DNA of 63,451 nt. Source: CAIURC01 sp043777315. Lineage in GTDB: Bacteria; Verrucomicrobiota; Verrucomicrobiia; Chthoniobacterales; Chthoniobacteraceae. This document shows positions 28,601 through 35,996 of this stretch, piece after piece. The stretch lies in contig JAYVPW010000096.1 in the NCBI GenBank assembly GCA_043777315.1, forward strand, positions 1-63,451, given 5' to 3'. The notes beneath the pieces were generated by a model. That model worked only from the letters and a program-made list of their open reading frames with translations, searched no databases and had not been told where the DNA came from. The position numbers and the translations under genes are program-made. Numbering within the stretch: position 1 is the first letter of the stretch; each line of letters begins with the position of its first letter.

Positions 28601-31003
28601 GCCGCCGAGATTGAAGTCGATGGTCCCCCGGAAAAAGCCGGCCGCGATCACGTCGCCGTTGGAGGCGAAGTCGATATTGTGCGGCGAAAGGCTCGCCGAG
28701 TTTCCCCCGAACTGCCGCACCCACCGGAAAGTGCCCGCCGCGTCGAGCTCGAGATAAAAGCCGTCGCTTTGCCCGTTGCTCACGGGGTTGAACACCGGGC
28801 CGGGAGCGGGGTCGAAATCGACCGTGCTGGCGAAGGTGCCGCCGAGCACGACCTTGCCCGTCGAGCCTTCGACCGCGAACCCATCGACGAACTCGTTGCC
28901 ACCGGCCCCGCCGAAACTTTTCGCCCACAGAAACGTCCCGCCGGCATCCAGCTTCGCGACGAAGATATCGCGCGCGCTGCCGGTCGGAGTCGGGTTGGAG
29001 TTGGTCAGCACGAAGCTCCCGAGCGTCGCCGACACGTCGTATTCGCCGGTGATGTAGGCATTCCCCAAATCATCCAGGCCGAGGCGCAGCGCCACGTCGT
29101 TGGCATTCGTGTCGAAGGTCAGCCCGATCGGAATCGGGCGCGCCCAGATCAGGGCTCCAGCCGGACTGTATTTCGCGATGAAAGCGTCCGGATCGGCACC
29201 CGCGCTCGTGAAGCTCACGACGTGCGCCGGGATCGGGTCGGGATCGAAATCGATCGTCCCGCGAAAGAGTCCCGTCAGGTAAATGTTGCCAGCCGCGTCC
29301 GTTTTCCCGTCCTGGACCGACTCGTCGCCCGCGCCTCCGATCGTGAAAGCGCGCGTCACGCCGGGCTGCTGCAAAGTCTGCCCGACCAGATCGCCGGGGA
29401 AATATTGCGCGATGAAAAAGTCGCTGCCGCCCTTGCTCACGAGCCTCACGTCGGGGCCGTTTTTGCTCAGATTCACGTTCAGCGAATGCACGAGGGTGCC
29501 GCCGAGATGCAGCCCGCCGGCGGCGTCGAGCGCGAAGCCGAAGCCGCCGCCGGCGTCGGCGATGAAGAGCCCGTCGCCGGTCGGCGAAATCGTCCCGTTG
29601 AAGACCAGCGCATCGACGAAGACGCCGCCCGCGGTTTCCGTCACGATGACCGCCCGCGCGTTGTTGCCCACGGCATCGACGGGGAACACTCCCGCGCCCG
29701 CGTCCACATCGACCAGCCCGTCCGAGACGAGCACCGCGAAATGCACGCTCCCGTCGTTCCCGACGATCGGCAGTGCGGCGCCGTCGTCCGCAGTTCCCCC
29801 GAAAGTGTGCACGTAGATCAGCGCGCCCGCGGGGTCGATCTTCGCGATGAAACCGTCCTTATTCACCCCGCCCACCGAGACCACCGTCGCCACGCCCGCG
29901 CTCGGATCGAGGTCGGCCGTCCCTTTGAACGACCCGACGAGATACACATTCCCCAGCCCATCGGCCGCCACGTCCGCCGACGTCTCGACGCCGACGCCGC
30001 CGGTGGCGAAGACGCCCGCAAAACGCCACGCGCCCGTCCCATCCACCTGCGCGATGAACGTGTCGAACGCGTCCGGCGCGGTCAGCGTCGTCGGCAAGGA
30101 GGTCGGGAAAATCACGGTCCCGCCGAATGTCCCGCCGATGCTCACGTTCCCCGTCGTCTTGTCCACGGTCAGCAGCTCGTCGTCGAAGTGCGACACCGTC
30201 CCCGGCGACGACGGGCTCGTCGCCCAGACCACCGTCGGCGTCGCGCCATCCTGCAGCTTCGCGACGAATAGATTATCCTCGTTCGGGTCCGCCGTGATCG
30301 TCGCCGACCCGAGCGTCAGCGTCCCGCCGCTGCTCCTCGCGGTCAGCGAGCCGGCGAAAAACACGCCGCCATTGCCGTCCGTCTTGATGTCCCCCGCCGT
30401 CACGTTCGTCCCCGCTGCGCCAGCGAAGTGCGTCGTCCAGACGATGTGCCCGGTCGTGTCGTACTTCGCCAGATACACTTGGATGTCCGTCCCGACCTGA
30501 TTGAACGACGCCCCGGCGACGAACATGCTCCCCTCAAAGAACTGCACGTTCGTCCCGTTCGTGTCGCCCGAGATCCCGAAGTCATTCAGCACGAACACGT
30601 CCCCGTTCGGCGCCACATCCATCTCGATCCGCCGCGCGCCTTCGTCCACCGCGCCCTCCACCGAGATGCGGTTCACCCACGCCAGCGCGCCCGTGCTCGT
30701 GTATTTCGCCACGAAGACATCGCCCCGCGTATATCCGCCGTAAAGATTGTCGCTGATTCCATTGTTCGCGAAGAGCTTCGTCACGCCCGGCCCCAGGTCG
30801 AAATCCACCGTCCCCAGAAACGTCCCCGCCACATACGTATTCCCCGCCGCGTCCACCCCGACATCGAGCACCCGCTGATCCTTCACCCCGCCGCCGCTGA
30901 TCGCGAAGGCCAGATTCGCCGGGGCGATCCGCGCCTCCAGCGGTTCGATCCCGTGGTTCAGGGATTCATCGCGGCGGGAAAAAGAGCGCGGGAGGTTTTG
31001 CAC
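25634..31003 (-). CDS. Giant LEPR-XLL-type surface protein with delta-60/propeller repeats
   Basis: A 1789-residue protein. Its N-terminus (SRRDESLNHG then IEPLEARIAPA, about residues 19-29) resembles the LEPR-XLL motif found at the start of large secreted proteins of Planctomycetota and Verrucomicrobiota, which lack a classical signal peptide. Residues about 30-1080 carry many repeats of the type DAAGNTYVAGTFLGTVDFDLGPG and FVAKYTSTGALAW, as in delta-60 or PQQ-like beta-propellers. The C-terminal third has a different Gly/Ala/Thr-rich beta repeat (GALGTLKTLSGVFKN and similar). The frame is open from a TTG at 31018. I prefer the GTG at 31003 because a TTGACT hexamer sits 34 bp upstream and because MQNLPRSF fits such proteins. 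A cell-surface or matrix role is inferred. Confidence 0.75.
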   Translation of the reverse strand: MQNLPRSFSRRDESLNHGIEPLEARIAPANLAFAISGGGVKDQRVLDVGVDAAGNTYVAGTFLGTVDFDLGPGVTKLFANNGISDNLYGGYTRGDVFVAKYTSTGALAWVNRISVEGAVDEGARRIEMDVAPNGDVFVLNDFGISGDTNGTNVQFFEGSMFVAGASFNQVGTDIQVYLAKYDTTGHIVWTTHFAGAAGTNVTAGDIKTDGNGGVFFAGSLTARSSGGTLTLGSATITADPNEDNLFVAKLQDGATPTVVWATSPSSPGTVSHFDDELLTVDKTTGNVSIGGTFGGTVIFPTSLPTTLTAPDAFDTFIAQVDGTGAWRFAGVFATGGVGVETSADVAADGLGNVYLVGSFKGTADLDPSAGVATVVSVGGVNKDGFIAKIDPAGALIYVHTFGGTADDGAALPIVGNDGSVHFAVLVSDGLVDVDAGAGVFPVDAVGNNARAVIVTETAGGVFVDALVFNGTISPTGDGLFIADAGGGFGFALDAAGGLHLGGTLVHSLNVNLSKNGPDVRLVSKGGSDFFIAQYFPGDLVGQTLQQPGVTRAFTIGGAGDESVQDGKTDAAGNIYLTGLFRGTIDFDPDPIPAHVVSFTSAGADPDAFIAKYSPAGALIWARPIPIGLTFDTNANDVALRLGLDDLGNAYITGEYDVSATLGSFVLTNSNPTPTGSARDIFVAKLDAGGTFLWAKSFGGAGGNEFVDGFAVEGSTGKVVLGGTFASTVDFDPAPGPVFNPVSNGQSDGFYLELDAAGTFRWVRQFGGNSASLSPHNIDFASNGDVIAAGFFRGTIDFNLGGAADLLASNAGNDDILVMRLKDSDGGVVWRQAFGGAADDEGRGVAVNAADEIFVTGAFRGGVDFDPGVGKTILVESGGDPSNGSGDVFLLKLAGGGGFLNAVGFGRNESDHGEQVLLGAGGAVYVAGQSGLGADLDPGPGVAQIHAKGNFFSRFDGSTLGFHSAFVIETLASDGGPQVGFTQNGGFVVDPAGKIFFAGSFLGSTDVDPSRGVKTFKSKGGQDIALVELSSANLVDAANPRSFNDANGDLVTIALSGPGTAEFSLVGDVAHLADLKTLALSGTTLATTVTVSVTGFGSGNGATFVQKIGTTQPLQHVGAIDLDGSVTLGDGVLDTVADLHVSGALKSLTLGDLAANTIVRLGDDLPYNFAADKTTPDTYNNRPALTIGHVLGAGVSIDVLNSTPSPGPGLPAPTGGGGLGNVIIGSWNFPGLIRTTQSIGNITVLNDDAGAGTPGVFRGVIEVDRFHVGEATMANVGVMTFVNGSWGSTGTVIEGNVTAFNAEAFLAGATIDAGSLGKVTTGRGNFAGTITLTNVAAAGTSTFTVASNFTGKLISNSPLKKLNVRGNFTGSLSAPSIAGITAFSFDGTETGGVNDTSISATKGALGTLKTLSGVFKNYDLVTTGKFAGIDVKLSKLRFDTVAIDNVHITAASIGNLNVALTASPTATGVDFIGIRNSSFVATGATGIVATIGKITVNLAGQDGSALGIDHASFTGKTIDATSVTVGHRVNFAADVRALDATIFRAGTALGAITLAGDATGPQATALIAVSGGTIGAINVKAKNPVFGSLLNSTVLAGQALAFAGNDTAAMTAAKLRGAALGAVTLTGSLTGSLIAAGSNIGALTIGEAVTSSNIFAGALLGADLAFDGVGDSFQHAAAIASITVKKGGFVLSSALAGIDPVDGALGNADDKIALAGPATATGSIGPIKIAAGLNTPFNPAGTASHVIEAAHLKSLALPGQSPFVFTLDGALLDNSPVGQDLADILVRLRA

Positions 31004-31049
31004 GCGCGGACCTTCCAAGCCACGCGCTCAAAGTCAATGCGCCCCTCCA

Positions 31050-31184
31050 GTCATCTCGAGCGCAGCGACAGCGGAGTCGAAAGACCTCTTACTTCTCCCC
31101 CCATAGCGTGTGAGCATGGGGAGGGGGAAAAGTAAGAAGTCCTTCGACTCCGCTTCGCAAAGCCGAAGCTCCGCTCAGGATGAC
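31050..31184. repeat. Interspersed palindrome, copy D
   Basis: Starts GTCATCTCGAGCGCAGCGAC and ends CGCTCAGGATGAC. It is in the divergent promoter region between the LEPR-XLL gene and the PQQ-like gene, 12 bp from the TTGACT hexamer of the former. Confidence 0.88.
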
Positions 31185-31211
31185 GGGCTCGAGCTTCACC
31201 CCAGTCGGGGT

Positions 31212-31239
31212 TTGCACGGACGCCGCGCCGCCGCTTCAC
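31212..31239 (+). promoter_or_regulatory. Promoter of the PQQ-like protein gene
   Basis: TTGCAC (31212-31217), 16 bp spacer, CTTCAC (31234-31239), then only 7 bp to the ATG. This predicts a leaderless or nearly leaderless transcript. Confidence 0.4.
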
Positions 31240-31246
31240 TCCCGCC

Positions 31247-32620
31247 ATGCTCCGCGCGCTCCTCCTCGCCGCCCTCTTTCCACTCGCCGCCGCCCGCGCC
31301 GCCGATTGGCCGGAATTCCTCGGGCCGACGCGCGATGATGTCTCCACGGAAACCGGACTGATCGACACGTTTCCCGCGACGGGGCTGCCGCTGGTCTGGC
31401 AGCGGCCGATCGGCGCGGGCTACAGTGCGCCGAGCGTGCGCGGTGACGTGCTCGTTTTCCACCACCGAGTCGCCGGCGAGGAGATCGTGGAAGCGTGCGA
31501 CGCGGCGACTGGCGAGACGCGCTGGAAGCAGAGCTACCCGAGCGATTTCCGCGATCCCTTTGGCTACAACAACGGTCCGCGCTGCACGCCGCTGCTGACC
31601 GCGGATCGCTGCTACACCTTCGGCGCGGAAGGCGTGCTGCTGTGCTGCGAGCTGGCGACCGGTCGCGTGATTTGGACAAGGGAGGCGGCGAAGGAATTCG
31701 AGGTGCCCGAGGCGTTCTTCGGTGTGGGGAGCACGCCGATTTTGGAAGATGGGAAGTTGATCGTGCTGCTCGGGGCGCAGCCGAATTCCGGGGTCGTCGC
31801 CCTCGACGCCGCGACCGGCAAGACGCTGTGGGAGAACATCGGCGAGAAGACGTGGACCGGAGTCCCGATGACCGGCTGGCCCGGCGAAAGGCTCGTGCAG
31901 TGGAACCCGGCGGACCCGGCCTTTCAAAAACAAGCGAGCTACTGCAGCCCCGTCGCGGCGACCATCCACGGGAAGCGGATGATTCTGTGCGTCACCCGGC
32001 AGGGGCTCGTCTCCCTCGACCTCGCGACCGGCGCGCACAACTTCTCGTTTTGGTTCCGCGCCCGGCAGGACTCTTCAGTCAATGCGATGACCCCCATCGT
32101 CCACGGCGACACGATCTTCATCTCCTCCGCCTATTATAAGAACGGCTCCGTCCTCCTCCGCGTCCGCCCCGACGGTCGCGGCGTCGAGGAAGTCTGGCGC
32201 AGCCTCGCCCTCGAGATGCACTGGAGCCGCCCGCTTTTCCACGACGGCCACCTCTACGCCTTCAGCGGCCGCAACGAGCCCGACGGCCGTTTCCGTTGCG
32301 TGAACTTCGCCACCGGCGAACTCCGCTGGGACCGCGACGAAGGCTGGCCCAACGCCGGCCACACCAAGCTCCGCGAAGGCGAACACGCCCCGAACGCCTT
32401 CGGCCGCGGCTCCCTCATCCTCGCCGACGGCAAACTGATCGCCCTCGGTGAAGCGGGCCTCCTCGGCCTCTTCAAACCCTCTCCCGACAAACTCGAAGAA
32501 CTCGCCCGCTGGCAAAGCCCCCTCCTCGAATACCCCTGCTGGGCCGCCCCCATCCTCGCCAACAAACGCCTCTACCTCCGCAGCGAATCCCGCCTCGTCT
32601 GCTACGACGTGAGGAAGTAA
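31247..32620 (+). CDS. Secreted PQQ-binding-like beta-propeller protein
   Basis: A 457-residue protein with a signal peptide (MLRALLLAALFPLAAARAA). The mature start ADWPEFLGPTRDDVSTETGL is the hallmark of planctomycete/verrucomicrobial outer-membrane PQQ-like (BamB-like) propellers. Blades are visible as CDAATGETRWKQ, CELATGRVIWTRE, LDAATGKTLWENI, LDLATGAHNFSF and VNFATGELRWDRD. No clear quinoprotein active-site residues are visible, so a structural or binding role is as likely as catalysis. It is monocistronic, followed by the rpsA promoter. Confidence 0.85.
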   Translation: MLRALLLAALFPLAAARAADWPEFLGPTRDDVSTETGLIDTFPATGLPLVWQRPIGAGYSAPSVRGDVLVFHHRVAGEEIVEACDAATGETRWKQSYPSDFRDPFGYNNGPRCTPLLTADRCYTFGAEGVLLCCELATGRVIWTREAAKEFEVPEAFFGVGSTPILEDGKLIVLLGAQPNSGVVALDAATGKTLWENIGEKTWTGVPMTGWPGERLVQWNPADPAFQKQASYCSPVAATIHGKRMILCVTRQGLVSLDLATGAHNFSFWFRARQDSSVNAMTPIVHGDTIFISSAYYKNGSVLLRVRPDGRGVEEVWRSLALEMHWSRPLFHDGHLYAFSGRNEPDGRFRCVNFATGELRWDRDEGWPNAGHTKLREGEHAPNAFGRGSLILADGKLIALGEAGLLGLFKPSPDKLEELARWQSPLLEYPCWAAPILANKRLYLRSESRLVCYDVRK

Positions 32621-32649
32621 GTGCGCTTTTTGACGCCGGAAAACCGGCC

Positions 32650-32677
32650 TTGCATTCCCCGCACGGCCTCCTAAATT
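32650..32677 (+). promoter_or_regulatory. rpsA promoter
   Basis: TTGCAT (32650-32655), 16 bp spacer, TAAATT (32672-32677). It would give an rpsA leader of roughly 85 nt, long enough for autoregulation by S1, though no conserved leader structure was recognised. Confidence 0.45.
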
Positions 32678-32767
32678 CCGCGCCCCTTCTCCCCGCTAAT
32701 TGGCTGCTCTGATGAGACGCCCGGGGATTTGGGAAAACCGGAACCCGTGGCTTGCAGTGTAATTAAC

Positions 32768-34450
32768 ATGATCGAAATGAAGGACCTGATCGCGAAGTCG
32801 ATGCGCGATTTTAAAGAAGGTAGCATCGTCAAAGGCCGCATCCTCGAACTCCGCCCGCGCGAAGTGCTCGTCGATATCGGTTACAAATCCGAGGGCGTCA
32901 TCCCCTCCAGCGAGTTCGATGACATCGATGATCTCCAGATCGGAGACGAAGTCGAAGTGCTGCTGTGCCGGCTCGAGAACGACGAGGGAACAGTCGTTCT
33001 CTCGAAAGAAAAGGCCGCGTATCGCCAGAACTGGGAGAAGATCGTCAAGGTCTTCCAAGGCGACGGACTCATCAAAGGCAAGGTCAAGGCCGTGGTCAAA
33101 GGCGGGCTCACCGTCAACATCGGCGTCGAGGCTTTCCTGCCCGGCTCGCAGATCGACATCGTGCCGCCGAAAGACCTGCAACAGTTCGTCGGCAACACCT
33201 ACGACTTCAAGATCGTCAAGATCAACGACGACCGCAAAAACGTCGTCCTTTCGCGCCGCGAAATCATCGAAGCCGAGCGCGCTGGGAAGCGGCAGGCTTT
33301 CCTCGATACAATCAAGATCGGGAGCCAGGTCAAAGGCTACGTCAAGAACCTCACGGACTTCGGCGCCTTCATCGACCTCGATGGCATGGATGGCTTGCTC
33401 CACATCACCGACATGACTTGGGGCCGGCTCGGTCACCCGAGCGAGTTGTTGAAAGTGGGACAAGAACTCGAAGTCATCGTCCTCGACATCAACAAAGAGA
33501 AGGAGCGTGTGTCTCTGGGTCTCAAGCAGAACCAGAAGAACCCTTGGAACGAAACGGAAGCGCGCTTCCCGATCGGCTCGAAGGTCAAGGGCAAGGTCAC
33601 GAACCTTGTGCCTTACGGTGCCTTTGTCGAAATCGAAGAAGGTGTCGAAGGTCTTATCCACGTTTCCGAACTCTCCTGGACCAAGCGCATTGCGCGTCCG
33701 TCCGACGTGCTCACGATTGGACAAGAACTCGAAGCCATCGTGCTCGGCGTCAACAAAGAGGAGCAGAAAATCTCCCTCGGCGTCCGCCAGCTCGAGCCGA
33801 ATCCTTGGGACGCGATCGAAAGCCGCTACCAGATCGGCAAGCAAGTCAAAGGCACGGTCCGCAACCTCACGGCTTACGGCGCGTTCGTAGAACTCGAAGA
33901 AGGCATCGACGGCATGATCCACGTCTCCGACATGTCGTGGACGCGTAAGATCAACCACCCGAGCGAAGTCATCAAAAAGGGCGACGAACTCGACGCTGTG
34001 GTCATCGATATCGACAAGCAGAACCAACGCATCAGCCTCGGCATGAAACAGCTCGAAGGCGATCCTTGGAAGGACATCGACCAGAAGTACAAGATCGGCG
34101 ACCTCGTCAAAGGCAAGGTCAGCAAGATCGCGGCTTTCGGGGCGTTCATCGCTCTCGATGGCGACATCGATGGCCTCGTCCACATCTCGCAGATCAGCGA
34201 AGATCACGTCGCCAAGATCAAGGACGTGCTGAAGGTTGGGCAAGAGATCGAAGCGCGCGTCATCAAGGTCGATAAAACCGAGCGCCGCATCGGCCTGTCG
34301 GTCAAAGCCGCCAACTACAGCGAAGACGACATCAAGCGCGAAGCCGCCGCCTTTGATAACATCAAGCCCGGCGAAGACATGGTCGGCCTCGAACAAGCGT
34401 TCGCCGCCGCCGCTGAAGATTATCGCCCCGGCGACCGCCCGAAGAAGTAA
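32768..34450 (+). CDS. rpsA: 30S ribosomal protein S1
   Basis: A 560-residue RNA-binding protein that helps the 30S subunit bind and unfold mRNA. Six S1 OB-fold repeats are visible, beginning at EGSIVKGRILELRPREVLVD, GLIKGKVKAVVKGGLTVNIG, IGSQVKGYVKNLTDFGAFID, IGSKVKGKVTNLVPYGAFVE, IGKQVKGTVRNLTAYGAFVE and IGDLVKGKVSKIAAFGAFIA. The frame is open from a TTG at 32729, but the ATG at 32768 (MIEMKDLI; alternatively the ATG at 32777) is the sensible start. A rho-independent terminator follows. In a genome with few Shine-Dalgarno sequences S1 is expected to be important for initiation. Confidence 0.96.
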   Translation: MIEMKDLIAKSMRDFKEGSIVKGRILELRPREVLVDIGYKSEGVIPSSEFDDIDDLQIGDEVEVLLCRLENDEGTVVLSKEKAAYRQNWEKIVKVFQGDGLIKGKVKAVVKGGLTVNIGVEAFLPGSQIDIVPPKDLQQFVGNTYDFKIVKINDDRKNVVLSRREIIEAERAGKRQAFLDTIKIGSQVKGYVKNLTDFGAFIDLDGMDGLLHITDMTWGRLGHPSELLKVGQELEVIVLDINKEKERVSLGLKQNQKNPWNETEARFPIGSKVKGKVTNLVPYGAFVEIEEGVEGLIHVSELSWTKRIARPSDVLTIGQELEAIVLGVNKEEQKISLGVRQLEPNPWDAIESRYQIGKQVKGTVRNLTAYGAFVELEEGIDGMIHVSDMSWTRKINHPSEVIKKGDELDAVVIDIDKQNQRISLGMKQLEGDPWKDIDQKYKIGDLVKGKVSKIAAFGAFIALDGDIDGLVHISQISEDHVAKIKDVLKVGQEIEARVIKVDKTERRIGLSVKAANYSEDDIKREAAAFDNIKPGEDMVGLEQAFAAAAEDYRPGDRPKK

Positions 34451-34470
34451 ACAGACAAGCAACTCGAACC

Positions 34471-34505
34471 AAGGCGCTGCCGGGCAACCGGCAGCGCCTT
34501 TTTTG
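34471..34505 (+). terminator. Rho-independent terminator of rpsA
   Basis: A perfect GC-rich hairpin, AAGGCGCTGCCGG facing CCGGCAGCGCCTT with a short loop, followed by a T run. It lies 21 bp after the rpsA stop. Confidence 0.9.
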
Positions 34506-34574
34506 TTTCGCGGCGGGACGTTTTACGCCGGGCAGGAAATGGCACGGCGATGGCTAGTTCGCGGCCACCCCCCA

Positions 34575-35207
34575 ATGAGCGAATCTTCAACGCACCAGCA
34601 AGATAGCGACGCCCCGGTCGGATCGTCCGCCGCGCCGCAGCCAGCGCCGCGGACCAACCCGAACCTGAGCGCGCATCTGCGCGCCGACTTCGAGGCTCTC
34701 CAAAACGACTTCCAGCAAGCCAGCGAACTTGCCGCCGACTTTCAGCGCCAACTGGCCGGGAAATCAAACGAAATGGCCCACCTCAAAATGGTTTTCGAGC
34801 AGACGCGCAAACACCTTCTCGACCTCCACGCGGACCTCACCGAACTCCGTGCCGAGCGTCACAAACTCGCCAACGAAGCCATGCAAGTGACGGCTTATGA
34901 AATTCGGCTCAAGAACATGACTGCCGAGCGGGACCGGGCGTGCGACGAACTCGCAGCGCTCCGCGAAGGTGACGGCGCCGGGGCTGATCGCCTCCTGCGC
35001 AAAGTCAGTGAACTCGAGGCCAGCGTCGCGCGGCTTACGATTAAAAACGAGACGTTGATTCGGATGCTCGACAATGTCCGCCAGACGCAGAACGCCCACC
35101 TCGCGTCGCGCGTTAGCGAGGGCCGAGTCGTCACGCAGTCCGCGCGACCGATCTCTTTCGAGGGGGATAATCTGGACGCTCCCATCGCCGTCACTTTCGA
35201 CCGCTAA
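34575..35207 (+). CDS. Coiled-coil protein of unknown function
   Basis: A 210-residue protein. The N-terminal 35 residues are Ser/Pro/Gln-rich and likely disordered. From about residue 38 to 180 it is strongly helical and heptad-rich (DFEALQNDFQQASELAADFQ, LLDLHADLTELRAERHKLAN, LRKVSELEASVARLTIKNET), which predicts a long coiled coil. There is no signal peptide or membrane segment. I do not recognise the family; a cytoskeletal, scaffolding or chromosome-associated role is possible but unsupported. An in-frame ATG at 34539 is an alternative start. It follows the rpsA terminator, so it needs its own promoter. Confidence 0.65.
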   Translation: MSESSTHQQDSDAPVGSSAAPQPAPRTNPNLSAHLRADFEALQNDFQQASELAADFQRQLAGKSNEMAHLKMVFEQTRKHLLDLHADLTELRAERHKLANEAMQVTAYEIRLKNMTAERDRACDELAALREGDGAGADRLLRKVSELEASVARLTIKNETLIRMLDNVRQTQNAHLASRVSEGRVVTQSARPISFEGDNLDAPIAVTFDR

Positions 35208-35333
35208 GAAATTGGGCATCACAGCGCATGTCGCCGTTTTTTTGTAGCAGGGGGACTCGATGCCGGTATGTTCCGGGCCAACTCACGCCCAACGGACCAA
35301 GCTTGGCCGCGGCATTTTTTTAGAACGATCGAT

Positions 35334-35705
35334 ATGGAAAAACCGAACATCACTGCCTACGTCAAAACTCAATGCGGCTGGAGCAACGGCATCCGCGCAG
35401 TGCTCAAGAAATACGACCTCGCCTACACGGAAAAGGACATCATCCAAAATCCGGCTTTTCGCTGGGAGATGGAGCAGAAAAGCGGGCAGCCGTTGAGCCC
35501 TTGCGTCGAAGTCAATGGCACGATGGTCGCGGACATCAGCGGCGAAGAACTCGAGCAATACCTGCTCCAGAATCGGCTCGTCGGCGAGCCCGCCGGGAGC
35601 ACGAACGTCCCGCTCAACGCGGCATGCAGCGATGCCGAACACGACGCGATGCGCCGCGGCGAGTCGTTGAAATTTCACGGCGACCCGCTGGAGCACAAGG
35701 CGTAA
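35334..35705 (+). CDS. Glutaredoxin-like protein with a CGWS active site
   Basis: A 123-residue protein with a thioredoxin-fold glutaredoxin domain (residues 1-85). The N-terminal motif is Cys14-Gly-Trp-Ser17, so only one active-site cysteine is present, as in monothiol glutaredoxins (usually CGFS). A second cysteine, Cys57, directly follows the presumed cis-proline (LSPC). The C-terminal 35 residues are an extension without clear similarity. Monothiol glutaredoxins transfer iron-sulfur clusters or deglutathionylate proteins; which applies here is not known. The ATG at 35334 was chosen over the longer open frame because it starts directly before the first beta strand. A terminator follows. 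Confidence 0.78.
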   Translation: MEKPNITAYVKTQCGWSNGIRAVLKKYDLAYTEKDIIQNPAFRWEMEQKSGQPLSPCVEVNGTMVADISGEELEQYLLQNRLVGEPAGSTNVPLNAACSDAEHDAMRRGESLKFHGDPLEHKA

Positions 35706-35728
35706 CGACCGCGGCTCGTTTTCATTTT

Positions 35729-35765
35729 AAAACCGCGCCTTTCGAAAGAAGGGCGCGGTTTTTTT
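35729..35765 (+). terminator. Rho-independent terminator after the glutaredoxin gene
   Basis: Stem AACCGCGCC facing GGCGCGGTT around TTTCGAAAGAA, preceded by an A-rich stretch and followed by a run of seven T. Confidence 0.88.
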
Positions 35766-35781
35766 GCAGTCCAAAAGCTAC

Positions 35782-35916
35782 GTCATCCTGAGCGAAGTGG
35801 AGCGCCAGCGGAACGCAGTCGAAGGACCTCTTACTTTTCCCCCGCCGCGATGCACGTGGGCAACGGGGGGAAAAGTAAGAGGTCCTTCGACTCCGCTGCG
35901 CTTCGCTCAGGATGAC
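35782..35916. repeat. Interspersed palindrome, copy E
   Basis: Starts GTCATCCTGAGCGAAGTGGA and ends CGCTCAGGATGAC. The long arm type is on the left and the short type on the right, the reverse of copies B and H, so it is inserted in the opposite orientation. It lies between the terminator at 35729-35765 and the promoter at 35961. Confidence 0.9.
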
Positions 35917-35960
35917 GGGCTCGGCGTTCCGACATCGCGGCGAAATTCCGCGATTCCCGG

Positions 35961-35988
35961 TTGCGCTGCGAGGCGGGCCGGATTCACA
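35961..35988 (+). promoter_or_regulatory. Promoter of the heme-binding dehydrogenase gene
   Basis: TTGCGC (35961-35966), 16 bp spacer, TTCACA (35983-35988), then 8 bp to the ATG. This predicts a leaderless transcript. Confidence 0.4.
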
Positions 35989-35996
35989 GATAGATC

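Noticed and set aside
25670..30271. Long plus-strand open frames (687 and 825 codons) opposite the LEPR-XLL gene
   Set aside because: Antisense shadows of a GC-rich repeat gene; their composition (Arg/Asp/Glu/His-rich) is typical of such shadows.
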